A stretch of DNA of 64,000 nucleotides from DATNPX01 sp036702975 (GTDB taxonomy: Bacteria; Cyanobacteriota; Vampirovibrionia; Obscuribacterales; Obscuribacteraceae): contig DATNPX010000030.1 of NCBI GenBank assembly GCA_036702975.1, positions 62,001-126,000 on the forward strand, read 5' to 3'. Position numbers and translations under genes: made by a program. Under the pieces are notes generated by a model. The model was not told the origin of the DNA and searched no databases. It was given only the letters and a program-made list of their open reading frames with translations. Shown here in pieces: positions 43,367 to 53,064 of the stretch (positions within the stretch are counted from its first letter, which is position 1; the number at the start of each line of letters is the position of its first letter).

Positions 43367-45628
43367 TTGAGCACTGACGCTGCAGATACTAGCGCGGCGA
43401 AGCATTGTAAGTACTGTAAGCAAGAGCTTCCAGCCCATTTGATGGACTGTCCGGCTGAAGTTATGGAGTCTCGGGCCCGCGAAGCTCAAGGCATGGAGCA
43501 TACGCAGAAAACCATCAGCCCAAGCGGTCCTGCCAAGTCAGCCGACGAACAGATGTGGAACGGACGCGCCAGCGGCGAACAGGCGAGAGCCGAAGCGCTT
43601 GTCGGAACGGTGTTCGCGGAAAAATACGAAATTTTGTCTGTGCTTGGGCGCGGTGGAATGAGCCTGGTCTACAAGGCACGACACAAATTCATGAATCGAA
43701 TCGTGGCCGTTAAAGTTTTGCTCGAGCAACTTGTGACTGATGAAGCTGCCGTGCAGCGCTTTCGACAGGAATCACAGGCGGCCAGCACGCTCAGTCACCA
43801 GAATGTGGTTACCGTATATGACTTCGGTCAGACTCCAAACGGACAGGCGTATTTCGTTATGGACTGTCTCGAAGGTGAATCGCTGTCCGATTTAATTGAG
43901 AAGAACGGACGCGTAGATGTGTATCGGGCGATGAATATCTTCGAACAGATTTGCGATGGACTCGACCACGCGCACAAGAAAGGTATCATCCACCGAGACT
44001 TGAAGCCGAATAATATAGTCTTACTGAAAGGAGAGAACGGTCAAGAGAGTATAAAGATCGTAGATTTCGGCATTGCCAAAATAGTCAACTCCGATGGTTC
44101 ACCGCAGCAGCGTTTGACGCAGACCGGCGAGATTTTCGGAAGTCCTTTCTATATGAGCCCCGAACAGTGTCAGGGATTCCCTTTAGATCAGCGGTCTGAT
44201 CTGTATTCACTTGGTTGCTTGATGTACGAGACTCTGACCGGCTATCCACCTCAGATGGGCGAGAGCTTCGTTGCTACTGCCTTGAAGCATATCAACGATC
44301 CACCTCCATCTTTTGCCGCGATAGCTCCAGGAGCAAATATTCCCAAACAGATCGAAAATGTAGTTCTGAAGTGTTTGGAAAAAAATCCCAAGGACCGCTA
44401 TGCATCAGCTGAACAAGTAAAGCAGGGCTTGATGGATGCCGGATTAGTTGCCGGCGTACCGGGGTTAAGAGCCGGTGCTGTAAAAATGACGCAGCCCAAT
44501 TCACAGATGCGTCAGACCTGGGAAAAGCTGACTGGTATTTTTGTCGATGATCTATCAGGCGGAAAGAAAAATCCTCGTGCTCGTATTCTCGCCAGAGTAT
44601 TGCTTATGATCGTTCCGCTTCTGGCATTTGGTGTCTTACTCGGCGTTACGATGTTCTATCAAGGACCAGATCTAGACCGGGGAACGCCATGGAATAAGTT
44701 GATGTGGCAGTTTGCCATGGACAACGCAAACAAAGCCGCTGCTCGCAATGATTTTAAAGAAGCTTATGCGCAGCTGGAGAAAGCGGAACTTCTATCAAGT
44801 TCGTTCGGCGATCAGCAATCTAGGTTTAGAGCTACTATTCAACTTGAGTCGGATATTTACGGCAAAGCGAATGATTTCGATAAGCAGCATGCAGCGAACG
44901 TTCGATTGAATAAATTGAATGAGGATGAGGTGTATGCGGAAGTCGCGAAAGCAACTCGTTGGTTGAACAATATTGAAAAGGCCGCAGAGAAAGGCGATTC
45001 TATTACGGCTGCTGGAAACATGAATGCCAACGCATTAAGAGTTTTGACACCGGCGAAGAAACTGCATTCCCGAAATAAGTTTGAGCACGAAGAACGTTTA
45101 TTGCGTCATGCCATTCAGGTATTCACTCATTTAGGATTGCGGGAGAACGAGGTCGTAGCCGAATTTAAGATGAGCCTTGCTGATTGCTTGACAGCCCAGC
45201 AAAAATTTCCTCAAGTTCGCCCCTTGCTCGTGGATGCTTTGAGAGTTAGAGAGGCCGTCGCGGGTATCGACAACTACAATCGACTACCCGATGTTGGACG
45301 CGTCAACGATGTGAAAGTCGCCAATACGGTGCAATCGATGCTGAAGCTTGGCGAGTTTGACCGCGACCAGAGTAATTTCAATCAATCGGAACAAGAGCTC
45401 GACAAGGCGCATCAGCTGATAGAGAAGTACTTTCCTAAAGATAGTGATCTGAACAATGAGTGTATGAATAGCCTTGAGGACTTGCACCGTCAGGAAGCAC
45501 GAACCAAAGCTAGAGACGATCAATCGCCTTCTCATGGGGGTCATGAAGATTTACAACCGAGCCCTAAAGACGGTAAAGATGGTGCTCGGGAGTCCGCTCG
45601 CGGGGCTGCAAGTAATAAACACCGGTAG
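43367..45628 (+). CDS. Membrane Ser/Thr protein kinase with zinc ribbon and external helical repeats
   Basis: A 753-residue Hanks-type kinase. A Cys cluster CKYCKQELPAHLMDC (residues 14-28) forms a zinc-ribbon-like start. The kinase domain (about 88-350) is intact: LGRGGMSLVYKA, VAVKVL, IIHRDLKPNN, IVDFGIAK, FYMSPEQC. One membrane helix lies at about 405-430 (LLMIVPLLAFGVLLGVTMFY). The outer part (440-700) is alpha-helical and TPR-like, then a charged low-complexity tail. TTG start with AGGGTAGGA upstream. Its substrates could include FHA-binding phosphothreonine sites; the FHA protein at 20-22 kb is a natural candidate reader, by inference. Confidence 0.93.
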   Translation: MSTDAADTSAAKHCKYCKQELPAHLMDCPAEVMESRAREAQGMEHTQKTISPSGPAKSADEQMWNGRASGEQARAEALVGTVFAEKYEILSVLGRGGMSLVYKARHKFMNRIVAVKVLLEQLVTDEAAVQRFRQESQAASTLSHQNVVTVYDFGQTPNGQAYFVMDCLEGESLSDLIEKNGRVDVYRAMNIFEQICDGLDHAHKKGIIHRDLKPNNIVLLKGENGQESIKIVDFGIAKIVNSDGSPQQRLTQTGEIFGSPFYMSPEQCQGFPLDQRSDLYSLGCLMYETLTGYPPQMGESFVATALKHINDPPPSFAAIAPGANIPKQIENVVLKCLEKNPKDRYASAEQVKQGLMDAGLVAGVPGLRAGAVKMTQPNSQMRQTWEKLTGIFVDDLSGGKKNPRARILARVLLMIVPLLAFGVLLGVTMFYQGPDLDRGTPWNKLMWQFAMDNANKAAARNDFKEAYAQLEKAELLSSSFGDQQSRFRATIQLESDIYGKANDFDKQHAANVRLNKLNEDEVYAEVAKATRWLNNIEKAAEKGDSITAAGNMNANALRVLTPAKKLHSRNKFEHEERLLRHAIQVFTHLGLRENEVVAEFKMSLADCLTAQQKFPQVRPLLVDALRVREAVAGIDNYNRLPDVGRVNDVKVANTVQSMLKLGEFDRDQSNFNQSEQELDKAHQLIEKYFPKDSDLNNECMNSLEDLHRQEARTKARDDQSPSHGGHEDLQPSPKDGKDGARESARGAASNKHR

Positions 45629-45646
45629 AGGCGCGCCAATAAAAAA

Positions 45647-45676
45647 GCGCTGACTTTGCCGGAGTCAACGCCTCTT
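45647..45676 (+). terminator. Hairpin after the kinase gene
   Basis: GCG-C-TGACT pairs with AGTCA-A-CGC around TTGCCGG and is followed by CTCTTT. One C/A mismatch interrupts the stem. Plausible terminator on the plus strand. Confidence 0.6.
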
Positions 45677-45691
45677 TAAAGGTCAGGTTTT

Positions 45692-45720
45692 CGTGGCGCC
45701 TGCCCTAGCTGGCACCACGT
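45692..45720 (-). terminator. Hairpin after the second TPR gene
   Basis: CGTGG-GCC pairs with GGC-CCACG with one mismatch around a 9-12 base loop. On the minus strand it is followed by AAAACC rather than a T-run, so termination here is probable only by position between convergent genes. Confidence 0.45.
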
Positions 45721-45735
45721 ATTGCCTGTTCGGGC

Positions 45736-47640
45736 TTAGCCTGTGGCGCCGCCTTTCTTCTCGATCTTGAACGCCTTCTCTTCGCATTTTTCAGCAGATT
45801 TTTGATAGTGCTCGCGTTCTTTGTCTGGCAAGTTCGGCACCAAAGACATGAACGCACGATATTGTGCTGCTGCTTCTCTCAATCGGGCAGGATCTTTTTC
45901 GTAATATTTCTGCAGCGCTTCTGCCAGACCTAAGTGTGCGTCAGGCATTCTGGGGTTGAGATAAGCAGCATTGCGATAGTTATCGATACCGCTTGCTAGC
46001 TGTTTGCGTTTGGCGAGGTCTTTTGCCAGGTTCAAGCTCTTTTGCGCATCGCCTTGAGCTTTTGCAACTTGCTGCATGCCGCGCTTTCCACGTGCAGCTG
46101 TTTGCGGAGATTGGCTTGCCTTGAAATAGGCGGCGTTTGCACTTTGCAGATCGTGAATCAACAGCCCCATATCGCCCAATGCGCAAAGTTGCTTGGGATC
46201 GTTTGTGTTGTTGATCACAATTTGCATCTGCTGAGTCGCTTCACCATATTTGAACTGCGCAAGCAATGCTTCGGCATATGCTACGCGTTCTGCATCATTT
46301 GTAGGTTGGCCGATTTGGCTCAGGTCGACTTGCTTACCGGACATGGCTCGGAATTTAGCATCAGCCAGACGAAGTTCGAGGTCATTTGGATTAAGTTGAA
46401 TCGCCTTTTGAATTTGAGCTTCAGCTTCTTCGTAATTGTTATCCATGAAGAAGGCGCCGGAAGCGTCTTTTTGTGACTTGAGCATATAAGCTCTGGTCAA
46501 GCCTTTAACGGCTTTGGCGTCACCCGGCTGCAACTGCAGCGCAGTGTTGTACTCTTTGATCGCGTTGTCGAATTTCTCCAAACGCAAATTTACGTCGGCG
46601 ATTCTTTCATGCAACGGTTCGCTGTCAGGATTAAGCATCAAACCTGAACGGAGATCGGCGAGTGACATTTCGAGGTCTCCGCGATCTTCATATATGTCAG
46701 CGATCTTCATGTAGGCATCCGCGTTTTCTGCTTTGATCGCCACAGCTGCGTTGTACTCTTTGAGAGCCGCGACGATGTTGCCCTGTTTGGCAAAATTGTC
46801 ACCACGCGCGGTGTGGATAGGAGCACTGTTGCGGTTGAGCGAGAGCGCCGTGTTCAGCTCTTTGTCTGCGGCATCGGCTTGCCCTTCATTCATGAGAACC
46901 TTGCCGAGCCCGTAGTGGGCAGCCGCATTGCCAGATTGCAGAGAGATTGCTTTCTTGAAGTCTTGTTCAGCGTTTGTATTGCTTCCTTGATCAAGATATG
47001 CGAGTCCACGGCGAGTGTAAGCGACTGCGAATTTGCTGTCGCCGTCAATGGCTTTGCTGTAGCTTGCGATTGCACCATTGATATCGCCTTGCTCTCGCTT
47101 GACCATGCCGAGCGCTAGATTTGCTTCTGGCATACCCGGATCTTGAGACAGTGCCGCATTACAGTCACTGGTCGCCGAGTTGAGTATGTCATTTCTTTGT
47201 TTTATGACAGTCATGTTCGACGATTGCAAGCGGTTGATTTTAACCATCGCTTTGCCGACATGAGCAAGAGGATCATTGGCATTCTCTTGCAAAGCTTTAT
47301 CAAATTGTTCGTCGGCACCGTCAAGTTTGAAACCCATCGCCAATGCTAGACCGAGTCCATCGAGCGCGGATGCATCCTTCGGATTTTTTGCCAGAGCTTT
47401 GCGGAACGATGCTGCTGCGCCGTCGTAGTCTCCTGCCAGCAACTGCTTTTCGCCAGCTGCTGCTAATAGCGATATGTTGCCATGGAAGATTCGCTCTCTG
47501 AAGCTTGATTCAGCATGGCGGTTTTTTGAAGACGCACTCTTGGCACTTTTTGCTGCTGCTAAGCTTGGTAACGCGGATGAAAGAGCTAATGCGAGACTGA
47601 TACCACATACGATGGCATGGGGAATTCTATTTTGAACCAT
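45736..47640 (-). CDS. Secreted tetratricopeptide-repeat protein (paralogue B)
   Basis: A 634-residue exported TPR protein. MVQNRIPHAIVCGISLALAL and SSALPSLAAA are a signal peptide. At least ten TPR units follow (for example ALDGLGLALAMGFKLDGADEQF, AYTRRGLAYLDQGSNTNAEQDF). It shares repeat order, the insertion around SSNMTVIKQRNDILNSA and the non-TPR segment QIGQPTNDAERVAYAEALLAQF with the protein at 25.9-27.9 kb, so the two are paralogues. The C-terminus is Lys/Glu-rich. It may form a scaffold in the periplasm, near the outer domain of the kinase encoded convergently beside it. Confidence 0.85.
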   Translation of the reverse strand: MVQNRIPHAIVCGISLALALSSALPSLAAAKSAKSASSKNRHAESSFRERIFHGNISLLAAAGEKQLLAGDYDGAAASFRKALAKNPKDASALDGLGLALAMGFKLDGADEQFDKALQENANDPLAHVGKAMVKINRLQSSNMTVIKQRNDILNSATSDCNAALSQDPGMPEANLALGMVKREQGDINGAIASYSKAIDGDSKFAVAYTRRGLAYLDQGSNTNAEQDFKKAISLQSGNAAAHYGLGKVLMNEGQADAADKELNTALSLNRNSAPIHTARGDNFAKQGNIVAALKEYNAAVAIKAENADAYMKIADIYEDRGDLEMSLADLRSGLMLNPDSEPLHERIADVNLRLEKFDNAIKEYNTALQLQPGDAKAVKGLTRAYMLKSQKDASGAFFMDNNYEEAEAQIQKAIQLNPNDLELRLADAKFRAMSGKQVDLSQIGQPTNDAERVAYAEALLAQFKYGEATQQMQIVINNTNDPKQLCALGDMGLLIHDLQSANAAYFKASQSPQTAARGKRGMQQVAKAQGDAQKSLNLAKDLAKRKQLASGIDNYRNAAYLNPRMPDAHLGLAEALQKYYEKDPARLREAAAQYRAFMSLVPNLPDKEREHYQKSAEKCEEKAFKIEKKGGATG

Positions 47641-47814
47641 GGAGACCTCCGATCAGTCGCATTATGATAGCAACTTCGCAATATCGTTGTCTAAATGTTT
47701 GGTAAGCGCTGTTAAGCACACCCCGCTCCAGCTCGTGCTGAAGTGTGAAAACCATGGCCTTTGTCGGGGGTTGCTATATGTTCGATCACTTTGAAAGTGG
47801 ACGAAAGTTGACTG

Positions 47815-48936
47815 TTAACCGAAGAAAAATGCTGCTGCCAGAATGGCATAAGTTGCAAGCAACTGCACTCCTTCCAACCAGTTGCATTCACCATCTGTGG
47901 CCACGAACGAAAGAATGATCACGGAGACTACAACTGCCAATAGCTCGACTGCCGTGAAGCACAGGTCCATTGGGTGTCCGATGGCAAAGCTGGCAAATAC
48001 AATCAAGGGAGCAACAAAAAGTGCGATCTGTGCTCCCGAGCCAAGAGCGATGTTGATAGCCAGGTCCATCTTGTTTTTCATCGCCATCATCACGGCTGTT
48101 GAATGCTCTGCTGCGTTGCCAACGATTGCAACAAGCACGACCCCGATGAAAAGTTGGGTAAGACCAAGGTGTCGAGCTGCTTCTTCTACCGCGTGCACGA
48201 GGCATTCGCTAAGAATGGCGACGAGTACTGTTGATATAAGCAAAACAATAATTGACTTTAGTTTGCTCCAGCCGATCGTTTCTTGTTCCGATTCTTCTGC
48301 ATCGCCAGTGTTTTCTGCATCGTCTGTATTTTCCGCCTCACCCTCGGCTTCGCCGCCCCCATAGAGAGTTTTGTGCGTTTTGAGGCTGAAAATTAGGCTC
48401 AGGATATAAGTTGTAAATTGAACCACTGAAATTGCAAGCGACAATTTAGTCTCATTTTGATGACCGGTGTGGGTGGCACTGAGACGAAAGACGGCCGGCA
48501 CGCACAGTGAAATTGCTGCCAGCGCAAGCAAAGTCGCGGAAGTTGTTGCTGCGGTGCGATTGAACTTCTGTGTTTCGTAGCGCATACCGCCAGCCAACAT
48601 ACTGCCGCCTAAAACGAGAAGTATGTTGCCGATAATCGAGCCGGTAATCGATGCTTTCACCACATCTACTAGACCGGCTCGCAACGCAGCAAAAGCGATA
48701 ATGAGTTCGCAAGCATTACCAAATGTAGCGTTCAGGAGTCCACCCAAACCTGGCCCGACATGTTCAGCCAGATACTCGGTTGACTTTCCCATGAGCGCTG
48801 CCAACGGCACGATGCCCAGGCAAGAAGTAATGAGAATTGCCGTGGGATGCATACCGGTAAAATGCCCAATGATGGGCACCGGCGTGAAAACGAAAAGCGA
48901 GTAGATGAAGATTTCAGGTTTCAATTCAAGCTTCAT
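47815..48936 (-). CDS. Ca2+/H+ antiporter, CaCA family
   Basis: A 373-residue cation exchanger with two homologous halves. The alpha repeats are GLLNATFGNACELIIAFAAL in the first half and VAIVGNAAEHSTAVMMAM in the second, each with the conserved Asn-Glu that bind cation. Around ten to eleven membrane helices. The central cytoplasmic loop is strongly acidic with an imperfect repeat (AENTDDAENTGDAEESEQE), like the regulatory acidic loop of CAX/ChaA proteins. Probably extrudes Ca2+ in exchange for protons. Confidence 0.93.
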   Translation of the reverse strand: MKLELKPEIFIYSLFVFTPVPIIGHFTGMHPTAILITSCLGIVPLAALMGKSTEYLAEHVGPGLGGLLNATFGNACELIIAFAALRAGLVDVVKASITGSIIGNILLVLGGSMLAGGMRYETQKFNRTAATTSATLLALAAISLCVPAVFRLSATHTGHQNETKLSLAISVVQFTTYILSLIFSLKTHKTLYGGGEAEGEAENTDDAENTGDAEESEQETIGWSKLKSIIVLLISTVLVAILSECLVHAVEEAARHLGLTQLFIGVVLVAIVGNAAEHSTAVMMAMKNKMDLAINIALGSGAQIALFVAPLIVFASFAIGHPMDLCFTAVELLAVVVSVIILSFVATDGECNWLEGVQLLATYAILAAAFFFG

Positions 48937-49023
48937 TCAGATAGAATACCCGCTCGCTGCAATTTCGAACGCGCATTATTCGCTACTAAATGTGGTGCGA
49001 TTCTCGATTAGCGGGAGGCGAAT

Positions 49024-49431
49024 GTGAAAGAGACTGCTGGAACACTCCTCTACAGATTTGAAAACAATGTCTTGCAGGTGTTGCTCGTTCACCCATCGGG
49101 CAATTACAACAAGAAGGCACCGTGGAGCATCCCCAAGGGTCTGCCCGAATCGGGAGAAGCGCTAGAAGATGCCGCGCGCCGCGAGACGGTTGAGGAGGCT
49201 GGTGTTCTAGCTGGCGAACTGACCGCGCATGGCTATATCGACTATACGAAGAGCAAAAAGCGCGTGCACTGCTTCTATGGAATCGCACCAGTTGATGCCG
49301 AACCGCGCTGTGCATCATGGGAGGTCGACCAGGCGAAATTTTTGCCAGTCGACGAAGCGTTGCTGTTGATTCATCACGAGCAAGCTGACTTTATCAGGCG
49401 ACTTGTGGCGCTGCTAGAAAGTCAGAGGTAG
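49024..49431 (+). CDS. Nudix hydrolase
   Basis: A 135-residue Nudix protein. The box G-x5-E-x7-R-E-x2-E-E-x-G is complete, from PKGLPESGEALEDAAR into RETVEEAGV. The N-terminus KETAGTLLYR and WSIPKGLPESGE resemble diadenosine-polyphosphate and NTP pyrophosphohydrolases (Ap4A-type), but the substrate is not certain. GTG start preceded by GGGAGG. Divergent from the cation exchanger gene; nothing suggests an operon. Confidence 0.93.
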   Translation: MKETAGTLLYRFENNVLQVLLVHPSGNYNKKAPWSIPKGLPESGEALEDAARRETVEEAGVLAGELTAHGYIDYTKSKKRVHCFYGIAPVDAEPRCASWEVDQAKFLPVDEALLLIHHEQADFIRRLVALLESQR

Positions 49432-49758
49432 AAAGTGTGATTGCCGGCCTGCATCAGAGCAAACGGCAAAAAAAACTTTTGTTTTTTCTTTAGCTTTTGA
49501 TGCTGAATAATTTTGCGTCCAAAAGCGACATATCGAGATTTTTCTCAGCGCCGATCTCATAAAAATGGTGCCATCAGCTGGCAGATCAAAGTGCCGCTAT
49601 CTCCCAAGACATGAGGCTTTTCGGCATCGCCTGTTATGAGAAAAAATTTACGGCACCACCGGTGGTCTCGGAGGAGATATATGTCGTGCATCTCTTGTAA
49701 CATACTCATTTACAATTAAGAAATTACTCAGTGGCTCAGCCGAGGAGGATAAGTCGCG
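49432..49758. promoter_or_regulatory. Upstream region of glutamate dehydrogenase with an inverted repeat
   Basis: About 330 bases without a gene. TTGTAA (49695-49700) and TTACAA (49710-49715) form a 6-9-6 inverted repeat 44 bases before the gdhA start, a candidate operator in the promoter zone. CCACCGGTGG near 49656 is a second palindrome. The ribosome site GAGGAGGA precedes the start. Confidence 0.4.
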
Positions 49759-51045
49759 ATGGTAGCTGGAACAACAACGGTTGAAAGACCGAGAATGGAG
49801 TGCGAGACCGAGCACTTTCTAATGGCTCAACGTCAACTAGACGAAGTCGCATTGGAGATGGGTCTCGATCTCGAACTCCATGAACGGTTGAGGTATCCAA
49901 AGCGTGCATTGATAGTGTCAGTGCCGATAAGGATGGATGACGGAACTGTAAAAACATTCACTGGTTATCGAGTTCAGCACGACACCACGTTGGGTCCTGC
50001 TAAAGGTGGACTTCGCTACCACCCGGGTGTCAATTTAGGTGAAGTCTCATCACTCGCCATGCTCATGACCTGGAAGTGCGCACTCATGGGTCTTCCCTAT
50101 GGTGGCGCCAAGGGTGGTATCAAGTGCGAGCCCTGGAAGATGTCTGCTGGTGAGTTGGAGCGTTTGACACGCCGTTATACCGCCGAAATTATCAATCTGA
50201 TTGGTCCGGACAAAGATATTCCGGCACCGGATATGTATACGAACGAACAGACCATGGCCTGGATCATGGACACGTACAGTATCAACGTCGGGCACACCGT
50301 CCCCAGCGTTGTTACAGGGAAGCCTGTCTCCATCGGTGGATCGCTTGGACGCCAGGAAGCAACCGGACGTGGCGTTGCCTTCTGTGTCAAGAAAGCAGTC
50401 AAGCACTATGGAATCACTGCTGAAACACCGTCAGTGGTGGTGCAAGGCTTCGGAAACGTCGGTTCTGTTACAGCCAAGCTCTTGCATGAGGCTGGCTACA
50501 AGATCGTCGCCGTGTCTGATGTCTTTGGTGGTGTTCATAACCCCAACGGTATCGACATTCCGAGATTGCTCGCTTATGTCTCCGAAATGGGCAAAGTTGA
50601 AGGATTTACCGGCTGCAAGGCTGTTTCTAACTCCGAATTGCTCGAGTTGCCCTGCGATGTATTGATTCCGGCTGCCCTCGGTAACCAAATTACAGGCGAC
50701 AACGTTCAGAATCTTCGTTGCAAGATCGTGGTTGAGGGCGCCAACGGACCGACAGAACCGGAAGCCGACCTTTGGCTCCACAAAAACGGCATCGTCGTCG
50801 TTCCCGATATTCTTGCCAACGCTGGCGGAGTAACGGTCAGTTACTTCGAGTGGGTGCAAGGCATGATGCATCTCTTCTGGACTGAAGCCGAAGTCAACGG
50901 ACGGTTGGAAGAGATTATGAACCGCGCTTGCGAGCAAGTTTTCGAAATGAGCAGCAAGTCTGGCCTGAGACCGCGTATGGCTGCTTTGCGCATCGGCGTT
51001 TCAAAGTTGGCCGAAGCAAAACGACTGCGCGGACTCTATCCTTAA
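49759..51045 (+). CDS. gdhA: Glutamate dehydrogenase (hexameric, NAD(P)-dependent)
   Basis: Interconverts glutamate and 2-oxoglutarate plus ammonia. The 428-residue length and sequence belong to the family with Clostridium, archaeal and cyanobacterial-type enzymes. Motifs: GGLRYHPGVNL, MTWKCALMGLPYGGAKGGI (catalytic Lys), PAPDMYTNEQTM, the Rossmann VVQGFGNVGSVTAKLL and EGANGPTEPEAD. Coenzyme choice cannot be read with certainty. Start set by AGGAGGA eight to fourteen bases upstream. Single gene with its own terminator. Confidence 0.95.
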   Translation: MVAGTTTVERPRMECETEHFLMAQRQLDEVALEMGLDLELHERLRYPKRALIVSVPIRMDDGTVKTFTGYRVQHDTTLGPAKGGLRYHPGVNLGEVSSLAMLMTWKCALMGLPYGGAKGGIKCEPWKMSAGELERLTRRYTAEIINLIGPDKDIPAPDMYTNEQTMAWIMDTYSINVGHTVPSVVTGKPVSIGGSLGRQEATGRGVAFCVKKAVKHYGITAETPSVVVQGFGNVGSVTAKLLHEAGYKIVAVSDVFGGVHNPNGIDIPRLLAYVSEMGKVEGFTGCKAVSNSELLELPCDVLIPAALGNQITGDNVQNLRCKIVVEGANGPTEPEADLWLHKNGIVVVPDILANAGGVTVSYFEWVQGMMHLFWTEAEVNGRLEEIMNRACEQVFEMSSKSGLRPRMAALRIGVSKLAEAKRLRGLYP

Positions 51046-51113
51046 TTTGCGCGGAACAGCAGATCAAACAGCCATCTAACGTGGTCAAAAGCGTTACGAT
51101 AGTAGCGGCAAAG

Positions 51114-51138
51114 CTGAGCAGTTCCACTGCTCAGTTTT
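51114..51138 (+). terminator. Rho-independent terminator after gdhA
   Basis: CTGAGCAGT-TCC-ACTGCTCAG is a perfect 9-bp stem with a 3-base loop followed directly by TTTT. The remaining 220 bases before the next gene show nothing further. Confidence 0.9.
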
Positions 51139-51361
51139 GCCAAATTTAGGGCTTTTTGTTCGATCAGCTCGACCACGACCACAGTAGAGACCGCTCGCGC
51201 ACAAAGCCATGACCAAAGTTCATTTTCGGTTGCTGAATGCGGTAAATATTGCCGCTTGCGTGGAAATATGTATCAGGGGCTGACCCTTCGGTTTATCAGC
51301 AACTGTATTGGCGACCTCCTATCACTGGCGATTGGCGATCTGAGAACAGAAACGACAAGAT

Positions 51362-52972
51362 ATGTATAACCCTGGAAAAAATCTTCCTCCTCGCGCCATG
51401 CGTTTGCCGAAGACGATGTCTGTGCCGAACTACGGCGAGCTCGAATTCCTTATGCATGAGGCAAACAGAACTATCGGACGCATGATCGAGCAACCTTGGT
51501 CACCTTCTGATCGCAAAGCGGACTTCTTGTTGACTGTTAGAACCGAGGCCGAAAGCTCAGATCCGCTGTGGACGCTCTACCAGTTCACACAGGCTGGACA
51601 ACAGGAGGTTTGGCGTTATCCGACTCGCGATTTGAGCCTTGTTGCCAACCTCGTTATGCAAGCTTCCGGTCAGGAGCAGCTGCAAGATTTGGTTCCAACT
51701 ACAGCTTTGATGGGCAAAATGAGTAGCGCTACTATCGAAGTGGCATTGCCTGCGGACAAAGCCGCGATTAGAGAGCAAGGAATTCACTTCCCACCGCCGC
51801 GTCCTGGCGCCAAGTCGACCCTGGAAGGTGACTTGAAAAACTTGCAAGCTCCAAACTTGCTGCAATCTATTAGTTTGGCAAAGATGACCGGTCGCCTTGA
51901 CGTTCGGTCAGCAATCGAAAACGCTTCTGTCTATTTCCAGGCCGGTATACCGTTGCATTGCACCCTCAATGATGCCCGCGGCGATCAGGCTTTTCTTGAG
52001 CTTATCACCTGGCAAAATGGTGAATTTCGTTTCTGGCCCGATGAAACCAGTCTCGACCGCACTATCAACAAGCGTCTGGATGGCATGTTGATGGAAGGTG
52101 TCGCGCTGCTCGACCAGACTAAGTATCTAGAAACGGCTGGTTTGAAACTCGAGTCTTGCTTGGTTAAGAAAAACGCCATGATTTCAGAAGAAGAGTTTGC
52201 TGCCCGCGTTGGCAAAGGTGCGCCGATTGGATTGAACAGCCAGCTTGATTTCTACGAAATGATCGACAGCAAGAACACTCTGTTTGATGTTCTGCGTAAT
52301 CGCCCGATGCACAAGACCGAATGGGTGCCGATTCTCTTCAACCTGGTGAGCTGCGGTCTTGTACAAATCACAGACCAAGCGCCGCAACAAAATCGTCTGG
52401 CGAAACTGAAATCTCTGGGTGTAGATGAGAGCGCGGTTCAGAGCGTCGTCAAGCAATTGATTCGCCCGGAAACCGGCATCATGACCTACCCTGCCTTTAT
52501 CTATTTCCTGGATCAGGAGTTTCTGCGCTACGAACACTTCAACTTCCCGTTCTCGTTGATCGTCTTCAGCATCGGTCAACGCAAGGGCGGACCGGATGGA
52601 ATGGTGGAAGCTTTGCAGATGCTTGCGGTGCGACGCGCGATGCAGCGTATCGGTTTGGTGAAGCGCGCCGTCGACATGCTCGGGCACTGGGAAACGTTCG
52701 ACTACGCCATGCTTCTGCCGAACACCAACTCCACTGCCGCCAGTGCTTTAGCTCACCGAATTTCAGATGTATTGCGCGAAGCGCCGTTGTCATCTGATCT
52801 TGACTCGCGCAGTTTGGCACTTGCCTTTGGTGTGGCGACTGTGCCGGAAGACTGTCAGGAGTTAGACAAGGTAATCATTGCTGCTCGTAAAGCGAGAGAC
52901 AAAGCCAAGTTCGCTCAGCAGCGGGTGGTTTTGGCTCGCGAAATCATTCAACCAGCAGCTGGCGGCCTCTAA
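51362..52972 (+). CDS. DUF4388 protein with degenerate GGDEF-like C-terminus
   Basis: A 536-residue soluble protein. Residues about 155-265 form a DUF4388 (PATAN-like) domain: LEGDLKNLQAPNLLQSISLA, TGRLDVR and WQNGEFRFWPDE. Such domains are linked to two-component and gliding-type regulators (for example cyanobacterial PatA). Residues about 390-520 follow the GGDEF fold (FNFPFSLIVFSIG, ending LALAFGVATVPED), but the signature loop reads GHWETFDYAMLLP without GGDEF, so cyclase activity is unlikely and nucleotide binding is uncertain. The ribosome site is weak. It may be a sensor adaptor. Confidence 0.75.
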   Translation: MYNPGKNLPPRAMRLPKTMSVPNYGELEFLMHEANRTIGRMIEQPWSPSDRKADFLLTVRTEAESSDPLWTLYQFTQAGQQEVWRYPTRDLSLVANLVMQASGQEQLQDLVPTTALMGKMSSATIEVALPADKAAIREQGIHFPPPRPGAKSTLEGDLKNLQAPNLLQSISLAKMTGRLDVRSAIENASVYFQAGIPLHCTLNDARGDQAFLELITWQNGEFRFWPDETSLDRTINKRLDGMLMEGVALLDQTKYLETAGLKLESCLVKKNAMISEEEFAARVGKGAPIGLNSQLDFYEMIDSKNTLFDVLRNRPMHKTEWVPILFNLVSCGLVQITDQAPQQNRLAKLKSLGVDESAVQSVVKQLIRPETGIMTYPAFIYFLDQEFLRYEHFNFPFSLIVFSIGQRKGGPDGMVEALQMLAVRRAMQRIGLVKRAVDMLGHWETFDYAMLLPNTNSTAASALAHRISDVLREAPLSSDLDSRSLALAFGVATVPEDCQELDKVIIAARKARDKAKFAQQRVVLAREIIQPAAGGL

Positions 52973-53047
52973 AAATTAGTACCGGTTTGAATTGTCCGGA
53001 GGATTAGGAAGGAATGTCTGTCCTACCTGGGAATTTCCGCGCATCTT

Positions 53048-53064
53048 CCCATGGGAAGTCCCCA
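53048..53064 (+). promoter_or_regulatory. Conserved upstream element, copy 1 (before the unknown 53.3 kb gene)
   Basis: CCCATGGGAAGTCCCCA recurs as CCCATGGGAAGTTCCCCA, in the same orientation relative to its gene, before the giant gene. Here it is part of a 14-base palindrome CTTCCCATGGGAAG. A core CTTCCCATGG occurs again at 53189-53198. The gap 52973-53339 has no convincing gene; two short open frames in it lack any signature. Confidence 0.5.

Noticed and set aside
45736..47640. Transfer of a TPR gene by a mobile element
   Set aside because: No inverted terminal repeats, integrase or transposase near either paralogue; old duplication explains the similarity better.
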